NCBI GenBank assembly: GCA_036394915.1
Contig: DASWEE010000144.1
Span: 1 to 64,000 of the forward strand
Reading direction: 5' to 3'
Source of the DNA: JACDER01 sp036394915
GTDB lineage: Bacteria; Actinomycetota; Thermoleophilia; Gaiellales; Gaiellaceae
DNA: 64,000 nucleotides
Positions 24,622 to 32,747 of this stretch are shown in pieces. The translations under genes were made by a program, and so were the position numbers. Below the pieces are notes generated by a model. That model ran no database searches. It had not been told where the DNA came from and worked only from the letters and a program-made list of their open reading frames with translations. Position 1 is the stretch's first letter. Each line of letters opens with the position of its first letter.

Positions 24622-24838
24622 GCACGAGCTCGTCACGCAGCTCTCGCGCTGGCTGTCCGGCCACCTCGGCGACGCCGAGCTGCTGAAGCTGATCGCGAGC
24701 GTGGGCAAGGAGGGCCTGTCTCTCGAGCAAGCGCAGGCCCTCGACGAGCTGGTGGAGGAGCTCAACCGGCCGCAGCGGCACTCGGCGCAGCTCCAGATGG
24801 TCGGGCGCGAGACTCTGGAGACGCTGGCGCTCGGCTAG
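24611..24838 (+). CDS. Unknown small helical protein inside the riboflavin operon
   Basis: 75 residues, not recognised. It is predicted almost entirely helical, with amphipathic segments ELVTQLSRWLSGHLGDAELL and LSLEQAQALDELVEELNRP, no Cys, no membrane segment and no signal peptide. ATG 24,611 overlaps the ribD end by 11 bp, and its TAG stop supplies the -10-like hexamer of ribE 9 bp later. The tight placement between ribD and ribE suggests a role linked to riboflavin synthesis, or simply a translationally coupled passenger. Confidence 0.6.
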   Translation: MNPEHELVTQLSRWLSGHLGDAELLKLIASVGKEGLSLEQAQALDELVEELNRPQRHSAQLQMVGRETLETLALG

Positions 24839-24847
24839 GTTTTCCAC

Positions 24848-25399
24848 GTGTTCACGGGGATCGTTCGGGAGCGGGGCCGCGTCGTCTCGTACGACGACGG
24901 CGAGCTGGTCGTCGAGACGTCCGTCGAGGGCGACATCGGCGACTCGATCTCGATCGACGGCATCTGCCTGACCGTGGTCGCCCGCGAGAACGGACGCCTC
25001 GCCTTCAACGTCATCCCCGAAAGCCGGGAGCGCGGAAAGCCGTTCCGGGACGAGGTCAACGTCGAGGCGGCCGTCCGAGTCGGTGACCCGCTCGGCGGCC
25101 ACATCGTCCAGGGACACGTCGACGGGGTGGGCCGCATCCGCAGCGTCGATCGGGACGGCGACGACGTGCGGATGTCGATCGAGGCGCCGCCCGAGGTCCT
25201 CCGCTACTGCATCGAGAAGGGCTCCGTCACCGTCGAGGGCGTCGCGCTCACGATCACCGAGGTCACGGACGACAGCTTCTCGGTCGCGCTCGTCCCGCAC
25301 ACGCTCTCCGTGACCACGCTCGGCGCCCTCGAGCCCGGCGACGAGGTCAACCTCGAGGCCGACGTGCTCGCGAAGTATGTCGAGCGCTTGCTGCCGTAG
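24848..25399 (+). CDS. ribE: Riboflavin synthase alpha chain
   Basis: Dismutates two lumazines into riboflavin. The 183 residues contain two lumazine-binding barrels: MFTGIV..SISIDGICLTV in the first and GGHIVQGHVDGVG..SVTVEGVALTI in the second, with LVPHTLSVTTLG near the end. It is slightly shorter than the usual 200-215 residues, the C-terminal helix being reduced. GTG 24,848 gives the invariant MFTGI start and sits 6 nt after TAGGTT (24,836-24,841). Confidence 0.94.
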   Translation: MFTGIVRERGRVVSYDDGELVVETSVEGDIGDSISIDGICLTVVARENGRLAFNVIPESRERGKPFRDEVNVEAAVRVGDPLGGHIVQGHVDGVGRIRSVDRDGDDVRMSIEAPPEVLRYCIEKGSVTVEGVALTITEVTDDSFSVALVPHTLSVTTLGALEPGDEVNLEADVLAKYVERLLP

Positions 25400-25415
25400 G
25401 ACTACCATTGCTCCG

Positions 25416-26675
25416 ATGGCTCAGCAGCTGACCGCCACACCCTTCGCCACGATCGAGGAGGCAATCGAGGACGTCCGCCAGGGCAAGCTCGTGGTGGTCG
25501 TGGACGCGGCCGACCGCGAGAACGAGGGTGACCTGACGATCGCGGCCCAGTTCGCGACGCCGGAGGCGATCAACTTCATGGCCACCCACGCGCGCGGCCT
25601 GATCTGCCTCTGCCTGTCGCCCGAGCGCTGCTCCGAGCTCGACCTGAAGCCGATGACCGACCGGAACGAGACGCCGTTCGGCACCGCGTTCACGGTCTCC
25701 GTCGAGGCGCGCGAGGGGATCTCCACCGGCATCTCCGCCGCCGACCGGTCGCGGACGATCCAGGTTGCGATCGATGCCAGCAAGGGCCCGGAGGATCTCG
25801 TCCAGCCCGGGCACATCTTCCCGCTACGCGCGCGCCCAGGAGGCGTGCTCGAGCGCGCGGGGCAGACCGAGGCGGCGGTCGATCTCGCGCGCCTCGCCGG
25901 CCTGATCCCGGCCGGCGTCGTCTGCGAGGTGATGAACGAGGACGGGACGATGGCGCGCGTCCCCGACCTGGTGCCGTACTGCGAGCGCCACGGGCTGAAG
26001 ATGATCACGGTCGCCGACCTGATCGAGTACCGGCGGCGGACGGAGAAGCTCGTCGAGCGCACGACTTCGGTCCGGCTGCCGACCTCCTACGGCGAGTTCA
26101 CCGCCGTCGCCTTCCGCGAGCGGCTGTCCGGCAAGCACCACCTCGCGCTCGTCAGGGGCGAGGTCGATCGCAAGGAGAACGTGCTCGTCCGGGTCCACTC
26201 CGAGTGCCTGACCGGCGACGTCTTCCACTCGCTTCGCTGCGACTGCGGCGAGCAGCTCGAGCAGGCGCTTGCGCGGATCGGCTCCGAGGAGCGGGGGGTG
26301 CTGCTGTACATGGCCCAGGAGGGCCGCGGAATCGGGCTCCTGAACAAGTTCCGGGCCTACGAGCTACAGGAAAGCGGGATGGACACCGTCGAGGCCAATC
26401 TCGAGCTCGGGTTCCCGCCGGATGCGCGCGACTACGGGATCGGCAACCAGATCCTGGCCGATCTCGGCCTGTCGACGATCCGGATCCTCACGAACAACCC
26501 GAAGAAGATCATCGGCATCGAGGGCTTCGGCCTGACCGTCGTCGAGCAGGTGCCGATCGAGGTGTCGCCCAACGCCGAGAATCTCCGCTACCTCGAGACC
26601 AAGAAGTCCAAGCTCGGCCATCGCCTCCATCACCAGGACCTCCGATACGAAGTAGAGAATGCAGACGATGAATGA
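25416..26675 (+). CDS. ribBA: Bifunctional RibBA: DHBP synthase and GTP cyclohydrolase II
   Basis: Supplies both riboflavin precursors. Residues 1 to about 205 are 3,4-dihydroxy-2-butanone 4-phosphate synthase (DRENEGDLTIAAQ, THARGLICL, the GISAADRSRTI segment, PGHIFPLRA). About 206-419 is GTP cyclohydrolase II with the zinc Cys set SECLTGDVFHSLRCDCGEQ and the catalytic EGRGIGLLNKFRAY. ATG 25,416 follows TACCAT (25,403-25,408) by 7 nt. An earlier in-frame codon overlaps ribE and is unlikely. The stop lies within ribH. Confidence 0.95.
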   Translation: MAQQLTATPFATIEEAIEDVRQGKLVVVVDAADRENEGDLTIAAQFATPEAINFMATHARGLICLCLSPERCSELDLKPMTDRNETPFGTAFTVSVEAREGISTGISAADRSRTIQVAIDASKGPEDLVQPGHIFPLRARPGGVLERAGQTEAAVDLARLAGLIPAGVVCEVMNEDGTMARVPDLVPYCERHGLKMITVADLIEYRRRTEKLVERTTSVRLPTSYGEFTAVAFRERLSGKHHLALVRGEVDRKENVLVRVHSECLTGDVFHSLRCDCGEQLEQALARIGSEERGVLLYMAQEGRGIGLLNKFRAYELQESGMDTVEANLELGFPPDARDYGIGNQILADLGLSTIRILTNNPKKIIGIEGFGLTVVEQVPIEVSPNAENLRYLETKKSKLGHRLHHQDLRYEVENADDE

Positions 26676-27525
26676 GCGCTACGACTATGACGAGCGGCGC
26701 CCCTTCGATCTCGATTCGGCATCGGAGCCGGAGATGGAGGAAAAGAATCCCTTCATCGAGGACAGCCCCCTCGTCGAGCCCGAGCGTCCGCCGTGGGAGG
26801 AGCCTGCGTCACCGCCGCCGGCGGCCTACGAGCCCTCTCCGGCCTACGCGGCCGAGGACGTGGTCGACGACGAGGAGCCGCTGAAAGAGGAGCCTTTCGC
26901 GGAGGAACCGCCTGCGTTCGAGCCCGAGGCCGAGGCCGAACCCGAGCCTGAGCCTGAGCCGGAGCCCGAGCCCGAGCCGGAGCCCGAACCGGAGGAACCC
27001 GAGCACGAGCTCGCGCTTCCGCTCGAGCACACTCCTTCCGGTCTCGACATCCCCGACGGCTACCGCACGCTCGAAGGCGAGGCGACGGGAGCACAGCGCT
27101 CGGTCGCGGTCGTCGTCAGCCGCTTCAACGGGGAGATCACGAACCAGCTGCTCACCCGCGCTCTCGACGAGCTGGAGCTGGCCGGCGTGATGAGAAGCGC
27201 GATCACGATCCTCACCGTGCCCGGGGCGTTCGAGCTCCCGCTCGCGGCGATGGCTCTCGGCAAGACGCGCCGGTACGCCTGCGTGGTCGCCCTCGGCTGC
27301 GTGATCCGCGGCGAGACGCCGCACTTCGACTACATCTCCTCGGAAGCCGCAAGCGGCCTCCAGCTGGCCGCCCTCGAGACGGGAACGCCTGTCTCGTTCG
27401 GCGTGCTCACCTGCGAGACGCGTGCGCAGGCCGAGGCCCGGCTCGACCGCGGGGCCGATGCCGCCCGCAGCGCGCTCGAGATGGCGGACGTCTTCTCGAA
27501 GCTCCGCGCTGCCGCAGCAGGCTAG
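26659..27525 (+). CDS. ribH: Lumazine synthase with long acidic N-terminal extension
   Basis: Makes 6,7-dimethyl-8-ribityllumazine and normally assembles into pentamers or icosahedral shells. The catalytic domain is only the last ~155 residues: VVSRFNGEIT, VPGAFELPLAA, GCVIRGETPHFDYI with the catalytic His. Residues 1 to about 130 are a Pro/Glu-rich disordered tail containing nine tandem Glu-Pro dipeptides. The tail is in frame with no stop, and ATG 26,659 overlaps ribBA by 17 bp, so it is probably real. ATG 26,668 is an alternative start. A normal lumazine synthase would start about 390 bp later. Confidence 0.9.
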   Translation: MQTMNERYDYDERRPFDLDSASEPEMEEKNPFIEDSPLVEPERPPWEEPASPPPAAYEPSPAYAAEDVVDDEEPLKEEPFAEEPPAFEPEAEAEPEPEPEPEPEPEPEPEPEEPEHELALPLEHTPSGLDIPDGYRTLEGEATGAQRSVAVVVSRFNGEITNQLLTRALDELELAGVMRSAITILTVPGAFELPLAAMALGKTRRYACVVALGCVIRGETPHFDYISSEAASGLQLAALETGTPVSFGVLTCETRAQAEARLDRGADAARSALEMADVFSKLRAAAAG

Positions 27526-28475
27526 TGCGCTACCGCTCGCTCGGCTCGTCCGGGCTGATGGTTTCCGTCGTTGGGCTCGGCAGCAACAACTTCGGCACCC
27601 GCTGCGATCGTAGGGAGACCCGCGCGGTCGTCGACGCAGCGATCGAGTCGGGGATCTCCCTGATCGACACGGCCGACATCTACGGCGGAGGCGGCGACAG
27701 CGAGGCGTTCATCGGCGACGCGCTCAAGGGCCGCCGGGAAGAGGTCGTGCTCGCGACAAAGTTCGGCATGGACATGAGCGGCAAGAACGGGCCGGACTGG
27801 GGGGCACGCGGCTCCCGTCGCTACCTCCGGATCGCCGTCGAAGCGTCGCTTCGGCGCCTCCAGACCGACTGGATCGACCTGTACCAGTACCACCGTCCCG
27901 ACGGCGTCACCCCGATCGAGGAGACGCTCGCCGCCCTCGACGAGCTCGTGCGCGAGGGCAAGGTGCGCTACGTCGGCTCCTCCAACTTCAAGGCGTGGCA
28001 GGTGGCCGAGGCCGAGTACGTCGCGCGCCGCGACGGACGGTCGCGGTTCGTGAGCGCGCAGAACCACTACTCGCTGCTCGAGCGCGGCGTCGAGGCGGAG
28101 CTGGCGCCGGCGTGCCAGCACCTCGGGATCGGGATCCTGCCCTTCTTCCCGCTCGCCCATGGGTTGCTGACGGGGAAGTACCGGCGCGGGCATCCACCGC
28201 CAGAGGGGTCGCGGCTGGAAGGCCGCTCGGAACGGCTGACGGAAGAGGTCTTCGACCAGCTCGAGGCGCTCGAGCGGTTTGGAGAGGAACGGGGACGCTC
28301 GCTGCTCGAGGTCGGGATCGCGTGCCTCGCCGCCCAGCCCGCCGTCGCGTCGGTGATCGCCGGCGCGACGGAGCCCGAGCAGGCGCGTGAGAACGCGAAG
28401 GCGGGCGACTGGGTGCCGACGGAGGAGGATCTGGCCGCCCTCGACGAGATCATCCCGTCTCCCCGAGCCGAATAG
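27525..28475 (+). CDS. Aldo/keto reductase
   Basis: A 316-residue NADPH-dependent carbonyl reductase of the AKR superfamily. The catalytic tetrad is visible: Asp in DTADIYGGG, Tyr in the same motif, Lys in LATKFG, and His in YQYHRPD. The cofactor segment GIGILPFFPLAHGLLTGKY and the late VIAGATEPEQ motif agree. The start is GTG 27,525, sharing one base with the ribH TAG stop, so it belongs to the riboflavin transcript. The substrate is unknown. Confidence 0.9.
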   Translation: MRYRSLGSSGLMVSVVGLGSNNFGTRCDRRETRAVVDAAIESGISLIDTADIYGGGGDSEAFIGDALKGRREEVVLATKFGMDMSGKNGPDWGARGSRRYLRIAVEASLRRLQTDWIDLYQYHRPDGVTPIEETLAALDELVREGKVRYVGSSNFKAWQVAEAEYVARRDGRSRFVSAQNHYSLLERGVEAELAPACQHLGIGILPFFPLAHGLLTGKYRRGHPPPEGSRLEGRSERLTEEVFDQLEALERFGEERGRSLLEVGIACLAAQPAVASVIAGATEPEQARENAKAGDWVPTEEDLAALDEIIPSPRAE

Positions 28476-28488
28476 CTACACTCGCGCC

Positions 28489-28686
28489 ATGTCCAAGGTT
28501 TGCGCCGTCTGCGGCAAGAAACCCTCGTTCGGCAACAGCCGAAGCCACTCGATGGTGGCCACGAGGCGCCGGTTCGAGCCGAATCTGCAGCGGGTCCGCA
28601 TCCTGGTGAACGGCGCGGCGAAGCGCGCCTACGTCTGCACCCGCTGCCTCAAGGGCGGCAAGGTCCAGAAGGCAGCTTCGACCTAG
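28489..28686 (+). CDS. rpmB: Ribosomal protein L28
   Basis: 50S subunit protein. The 65 residues carry the two CxxC pairs of the zinc-binding form (CAVCGKKP and CTRCLKGGK), plus GNSRSHSMVATRRRFEPNLQ split over the RNA-binding loop. ATG 28,489 comes 6 nt after TACACT (28,477-28,482) with no ribosome site, so leaderless. It follows the aldo/keto reductase and precedes recG, with which L28 genes are often linked. Confidence 0.95.
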   Translation: MSKVCAVCGKKPSFGNSRSHSMVATRRRFEPNLQRVRILVNGAAKRAYVCTRCLKGGKVQKAAST

Positions 28687-28737
28687 GGCCTCCGGACCCG
28701 CTCCTATACTCGTTCGATCCCCGCTCGACCGGGAACC

Positions 28738-30798
28738 TTGACGCTCCCGGCCGGCTTTGCCGGTCTGGACCCGCCTGCGGAATGGCCTCCGACGCGCGGG
28801 GCGGCGCGGCCTGAGCAGCTCGAGCGGCCGCTCGACTCGCTCGCGGGCGTCGGTCCCGCGCTGAAGCGGAAGCTCGGCAAGCTCGGCCTCCGGACGATCG
28901 GCGATCTCCTGCGCCATCGCCCGCGGCGCTACGAAGCCGCCGCTCCGGAGCGGCGCATCGCCGACCTGTTCGGGACGGAGGAGGTCGCGATCGCCGGCGA
29001 AGTCCGGCGAACGAGCGTCCGGCGCCCGTCGCGGCGGCTGGCGATCGTCAAGGCGCGCGTGGCCGACGAGAGCGGCGAGATCGACGCCGTCTGGTTCAAC
29101 CAGGTCTGGCTCGCCGACCGGCTGCAGCCCGGTACGCGCGTCCGGTTGCGCGGGCAGCTGCGCCGCAACGAGTTCAACGTCCGCTCCTACGACCTGAACG
29201 GCGTCACGGCTACCGCCGACTTCGCCCCGGTCTATCCGGCGAGCGAGGAGGTGCTGCCGAAGAAGCTGCGCGAGCTGGTCGCGGCCGCCCTGCCGCACGC
29301 GCGCGACCACCCCGACCCGCTTCCCGCAGGGCTCAAGCAGCGCGAGCAGCTGCCGTTGCGCTCCGACGCGCTCTGGGCGCTGCATCGCCCGCGGTCCGCC
29401 GAGGAAGCGGAGCGCGGCCGCCGCCGGCTCGCGTTCGAGGAGCTGCTAGTCCTCCAGCTCGGCCTGCTGCGCCGCGGCCGCGGGCGGGAGGAGGCCGTGG
29501 CGCCGGCGCTCGGCGGGCCGGGCGCGCTGATCGAGCGCTACCGCGCGGTGCTGCCGTTCCGGCTCACGCCGGACCAGGAACGGGCGATCGCGGAGATCGA
29601 CGCCGACCTCGACCGGACGGTGCCGATGCAGAGGCTGCTGCAGGGGGACGTCGGCTCGGGCAAGACGGTCGTCGCGCTGTACGCGCTCCTGCGCGCGGTC
29701 GAATCCGGGCGCCAGGGTGCGTTGATGGCGCCTACGGAGACCCTGGCCGAGCAGCATTTCTTCACGCTCGACGAGATCTGCGGGAAGATCGGCGTCAGCA
29801 CCGGGCTGCTGACGAGCTCGCTCCCGAAGGCTCAGCGCGACACGGGTGCGAGCGTGCTCGTCGGCACTCACGCGCTGATCCAGGAGGGAGTCGACCTCGG
29901 CAACGTCGCAGTCGCCGTCGTCGACGAGCAGCACCGGTTCGGGGTCGAGCAGCGCGCGGCGCTTGCCGTCGGCCGGTCGCCGCACGTCCTCCACATGACC
30001 GCGACGCCGATCCCGCGCACGCTCGCGCTGACGGTCTACGGCGACCTGCAGGTGAGCGAGATCGCACACCCGCCGGCGGGGCGGAAGCCCGTGATCACGA
30101 GTTGGGTGGCCGAAGACCGCAGCGCAGAGGCTTACCGACGGTTGCGCGGGCACCTCGAGGCGGGCCGCCAGGCTTACGTGATTTGTCCTTTGATTTCGGA
30201 GTCGGAGACGATCGAGGCCCGCGCCGCCGAGCAGGAGGCAGAACGGCTGCGCAGGGCGGAGCTGCGCGGCCTGCGCGTCGGCTGCCTGCACGGGAAGCTG
30301 CCCCCGCGCGAGCGCCGCGAGCTGATGCGTGCGTTCAAGGCTCGCGAGCTGGACGTGCTCGTGGCGACGACCGTGATCGAGGTCGGCGTGGACGTCCCGA
30401 ACGCGACGATCATGATCGTCCAGGAGGCGGACCGGTTCGGGCTCGCGCAGCTGCACCAGCTCCGGGGCCGTGTGGGGAGGGGCTCGGAGCAGTCGTACTG
30501 CCTGCTCGTCTCCCGCGCCAAGGAGGAGCTGACCGACTCGGCACTGGCCCGCCTCGAGGCGCTCGTCGCGACGGGCGACGGCTTCGAGCTTGCGGAGACG
30601 GATCTCGAGATTCGCGGAGAGGGGCAGCTGCTCGGGACGAGGCAGTCAGGACTCTCGGATCTCGCGTTCACGCGCCTGCGCGCCGACCGCGCCCTGCTCG
30701 AGCGCGCCCGCGAGGCCGCGGGCGAGCTGCTCGACTACGAGGGCCCGCTCGATGACGAGGTCGAGCGGATGTTCGGCGAGGCGGATGTGAGTGCGTGA
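28738..30798 (+). CDS. recG: ATP-dependent DNA helicase RecG
   Basis: Remodels stalled replication forks. The 686 residues contain the wedge OB domain, Walker A GDVGSGKT (303-310), DEQH (from D396), TATPIPRTLAL, and C-terminal motifs VATTVIEVGVDVPNA and QLRGRVGRG. The start is probably TTG 28,738. The first ~25 codons are Pro-rich and include a GCCGGC-TTT-GCCGG hairpin similar to one after rsmD, so a slightly later start is possible. TATACT at 28,705-28,710 may be its -10. Confidence 0.94.
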   Translation: MTLPAGFAGLDPPAEWPPTRGAARPEQLERPLDSLAGVGPALKRKLGKLGLRTIGDLLRHRPRRYEAAAPERRIADLFGTEEVAIAGEVRRTSVRRPSRRLAIVKARVADESGEIDAVWFNQVWLADRLQPGTRVRLRGQLRRNEFNVRSYDLNGVTATADFAPVYPASEEVLPKKLRELVAAALPHARDHPDPLPAGLKQREQLPLRSDALWALHRPRSAEEAERGRRRLAFEELLVLQLGLLRRGRGREEAVAPALGGPGALIERYRAVLPFRLTPDQERAIAEIDADLDRTVPMQRLLQGDVGSGKTVVALYALLRAVESGRQGALMAPTETLAEQHFFTLDEICGKIGVSTGLLTSSLPKAQRDTGASVLVGTHALIQEGVDLGNVAVAVVDEQHRFGVEQRAALAVGRSPHVLHMTATPIPRTLALTVYGDLQVSEIAHPPAGRKPVITSWVAEDRSAEAYRRLRGHLEAGRQAYVICPLISESETIEARAAEQEAERLRRAELRGLRVGCLHGKLPPRERRELMRAFKARELDVLVATTVIEVGVDVPNATIMIVQEADRFGLAQLHQLRGRVGRGSEQSYCLLVSRAKEELTDSALARLEALVATGDGFELAETDLEIRGEGQLLGTRQSGLSDLAFTRLRADRALLERAREAAGELLDYEGPLDDEVERMFGEADVSA

Positions 30799-31231
30799 CC
30801 AGCTCCAGATCGTCACCGCGATAGTCCGCCGCGCAGACGACCTCCTGATGGTGCTGCAGGCCGGACCGGACGAGAAGCCGGGCTGGACCGTCCCGGGCGG
30901 CCGCGTCGAACCGGGCGAGTTCGTCACCGACGCGCTCGTACGCGAGGTGAAGGAGGAGACCGGCCTGACGGTGCTCGACCTGGGCCGGCTTGCCTTCACT
31001 GCGCAGGTGGACAAGCGGCGCGACGGCTGGTTCGCGACCGTCTGGGACCGGGCCAGAGCCCAAGAGCATCCCCGGAAATTTAGGGTCAACGTTCTTCCGC
31101 GCCGCTGCGCGGATCCCACAAGCGGCATTGGTTCAGCGTGCGCTAAGCGCGAATTCAGCGGTTTGCAAGCGGTGGCGAGTATCAGCGAGGCAGAAGACGC
31201 GCCCACAGCTGGGGGGCAAAGTAACAGGTGA
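30791..31231 (+). pseudogene. NUDIX hydrolase, 3' part displaced
   Basis: A MutT-like pyrophosphohydrolase. Residues 1-88 are normal, with a complete Nudix box (GGRVEPGEFVTDALVREV then KEETGL). After TVWD (about 31,050) the reading no longer resembles a NUDIX protein; the last ~58 residues are Arg- and Ser-rich out-of-family sequence ending at 31,231. A fragment that looks like the lost C-terminus lies at 31,912-32,010. I read this as one gene split by about 0.85 kb of inserted DNA. GTG 30,791 overlaps the recG stop. Confidence 0.65.
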
Positions 31232-31245
31232 AAGGAGCTACAACC

Positions 31246-31572
31246 ATGCGCCCACTCCTCAGGCTCGCCCTCCTCGTTGCAGTAGTAATCGTCAGCGGAT
31301 CGTTTGGCGCAAGCGAAGCGATGTCAGCCGTTCCCGTGCCGCGAGGCACGGCTCCGATCTACCAGACGGATCTAGTCGATCCGGGCTGGCCGCCGTGCGT
31401 CGCGACACATGAAGGAGCGACCTGGATCGACCGGTACGGGAACATGTGGGAATGTAGGTTCGTCTTCGACCCTTACGTCGGCTACATCTACACGTGGAGG
31501 AAAGTGAAATGCACAATCGGTCCGGCTTCCGTTCAGGATCCCGCTCCTCCCAATCACCGGCGATGGAATTGA
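31246..31572 (+). CDS. Small secreted protein of unknown function
   Basis: 108 residues with a clear Sec signal peptide (RPLLRLALLVAVVIVSG core, cleavage near SEA-MS). The mature part of about 80 residues is aromatic-rich with three cysteines (PPCVATHEG, WECRF, KCTIG) and no recognised domain. ATG 31,246 has AAGGAG (31,232-31,237) 8 nt upstream, unlike the leaderless genes around it. It lies in the segment that seems to interrupt the NUDIX gene. It overlaps the next gene. Confidence 0.6.
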   Translation: MRPLLRLALLVAVVIVSGSFGASEAMSAVPVPRGTAPIYQTDLVDPGWPPCVATHEGATWIDRYGNMWECRFVFDPYVGYIYTWRKVKCTIGPASVQDPAPPNHRRWN

Positions 31573-31910
31573 CGCCTCGAGCTGGTCAAATCGTCGCCCT
31601 CGCCGGCCAACGCGCGAAGGATCTCGGCCATGAACGCGTTGGCGCTGAGCACCTTCTGCTTGCACTCTCGGAGGAGAAGGAGAGCGTTGCGGCCCTCGTG
31701 CTGCGGGAGCTGAACGTGGCCGAGGCGCTTCGGCAGCGGCTCCTGGAGATCTTTGCAGAGCCCGGCTACAACACGCCGACCAGACGGTTGACCGATTCCG
31801 AAGGTCGATTCCTCGGCAACGTAGAAACCGATGAGGAGGGCAACGACATCTTGGTTGACTCCGAAGGCAACGAGCGTCCCTGGCCTGGAGGTGGACATCA
31901 GTCTGACTAG
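31509..31910 (+). CDS. Stand-alone Clp N-domain protein
   Basis: 133 residues with one ClpA/ClpC-type N-terminal repeat (LTPRAGQIVALAGQRAKDLG, VGAEHLLLALSEE, VLRELNVAEALRQRL; about residues 21-82). An acidic tail follows (TDEEGNDILVDSEGNERPWPG). There is no AAA+ domain. Such single domains can act as adaptors or decoys for Clp chaperones. ATG 31,509 has GGAGG 8 nt upstream; ATG 31,563, right before the domain, is the alternative. It overlaps the secreted-protein gene. It belongs to the putative insertion. Confidence 0.7.
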   Translation: MHNRSGFRSGSRSSQSPAMELTPRAGQIVALAGQRAKDLGHERVGAEHLLLALSEEKESVAALVLRELNVAEALRQRLLEIFAEPGYNTPTRRLTDSEGRFLGNVETDEEGNDILVDSEGNERPWPGGGHQSD

Positions 31911-31911
31911 T

Positions 31912-32010
31912 TGGTGGCAGGAAGCGCCACGGGGCCGAAGCGCGGAGCTCGACCCGCGCCCAGTCTGGCTGCGCCGCGTGCACGAGGACGGCCGCGAGGA
32001 GTGGCTCTAA
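31912..32010 (+). pseudogene. Probable C-terminal fragment of the split NUDIX gene
   Basis: A 32-codon open segment ending in TAA 32,008-32,010 reads WWQEAPRGRSAELDP then RPVWLRRVHEDGREEWL. It has no start codon, and the reading is protein-like. It fits the expected end of a NUDIX protein of about 150 residues, and the intact part upstream lacks such an end. The match is by eye. The TAA also begins the TAAGGT hexamer of the next gene. Confidence 0.5.
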
Positions 32011-32019
32011 GGTGTCGCC

Positions 32020-32415
32020 ATGACACTCGAGCTGATCAATCCAGAGGGGCTGGGGGAACCGCCCTCCTACAGCCACCTCGCCATCGCACGTGGCAGCACG
32101 CTGGTGTTCCTCTCCGGCCAGGTCGCGTTCGACCCGGAGAGGAACCTCGTCGGCGAAGGGGATGTGGTGGCGCAGGCCGAGCAGGCGTACCGGAATGTCG
32201 CGACGGCGCTCGACGGCGCCGGCGCGTCCGTCCGCGACGTCGCGAAGCTGACGACATTCGTCGTCGGCCATCGGCCGGAGCTGATCGAGCCGATCATGGC
32301 TGCGCGAGAGGCCGTCTTCGGCGACCACAAGCCGGCGAGCACATTCCTCGGCGTCGAGGCGCTCGCGCGGCCGGGGCTGCTCGTCGAAGTGGAGGCCATC
32401 GCCGTTCTGGACTGA
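32020..32415 (+). CDS. YjgF/Rid-family protein
   Basis: A 131-residue trimeric Rid-fold protein (SGQVAFDPERNLVGEGDV, AYRNVATALDGAGASVRDV, LVEVEAIAVL). True RidA deaminases have an Arg in a PARS motif near the end; here the segment reads KPASTFLGVEAL and the Arg is missing, so imine deaminase activity is doubtful. ATG 32,020 lies 6 nt after TAAGGT (32,008-32,013). Confidence 0.85.
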   Translation: MTLELINPEGLGEPPSYSHLAIARGSTLVFLSGQVAFDPERNLVGEGDVVAQAEQAYRNVATALDGAGASVRDVAKLTTFVVGHRPELIEPIMAAREAVFGDHKPASTFLGVEALARPGLLVEVEAIAVLD

Positions 32416-32422
32416 GCGATCG

Positions 32423-32709
32423 CTAGTGCGGCGAAAACGCGACGGTGAGCAGGAACGCGAATCCGGACGCGAGGACGAAAGCGCAAATCGCGAGGGCTGC
32501 ACGGAGCCAGAGCCGACTCGGGCCCGTGGCCCCGAACGAGCCGGCGCCCACGACCACGCCGGTCACGAGCACCAGCGCCAGACGCGCGGCGTCCGGCCTT
32601 CCGCGCTGCCTGCGGCCGCGCTTCCGACGATCCCGCCGACCACGGCCAAGACGGTCGCGCATCCGAGCGCCGCGCGTCCGACCTCAGATCCCGCGTTTCG
32701 TGGGCTCAT
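32423..32709 (-). pseudogene. Small membrane protein, apparently frameshifted
   Basis: From ATG 32,709 one frame encodes MSPRNAGSEVGRAALGC and a first hydrophobic helix (ATVLAVVGGIVGSAAAG). It then stops, while another frame continues with two more helices (LALVLVTGVVVGAGSFGA and LRAALAICAFVLASGFAFLL) to 32,423. In the second frame the region upstream of the helices is Arg-rich noise, so neither frame alone looks whole. One indel near 32,580-32,610 would join them into a three-helix protein of about 95 residues. Function unknown. Confidence 0.5.
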
Positions 32710-32747
32710 CCCGCCATGATCCCAACGATCCCGTCAAGCTCTGAGGG

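Noticed and set aside
26930..27000. Tandem hexanucleotide repeats that might be a CRISPR or satellite
   Set aside because: The 6-bp GAGCCx units are codons for Glu-Pro in ribH; no spacers are present. No CRISPR array was seen in the window.
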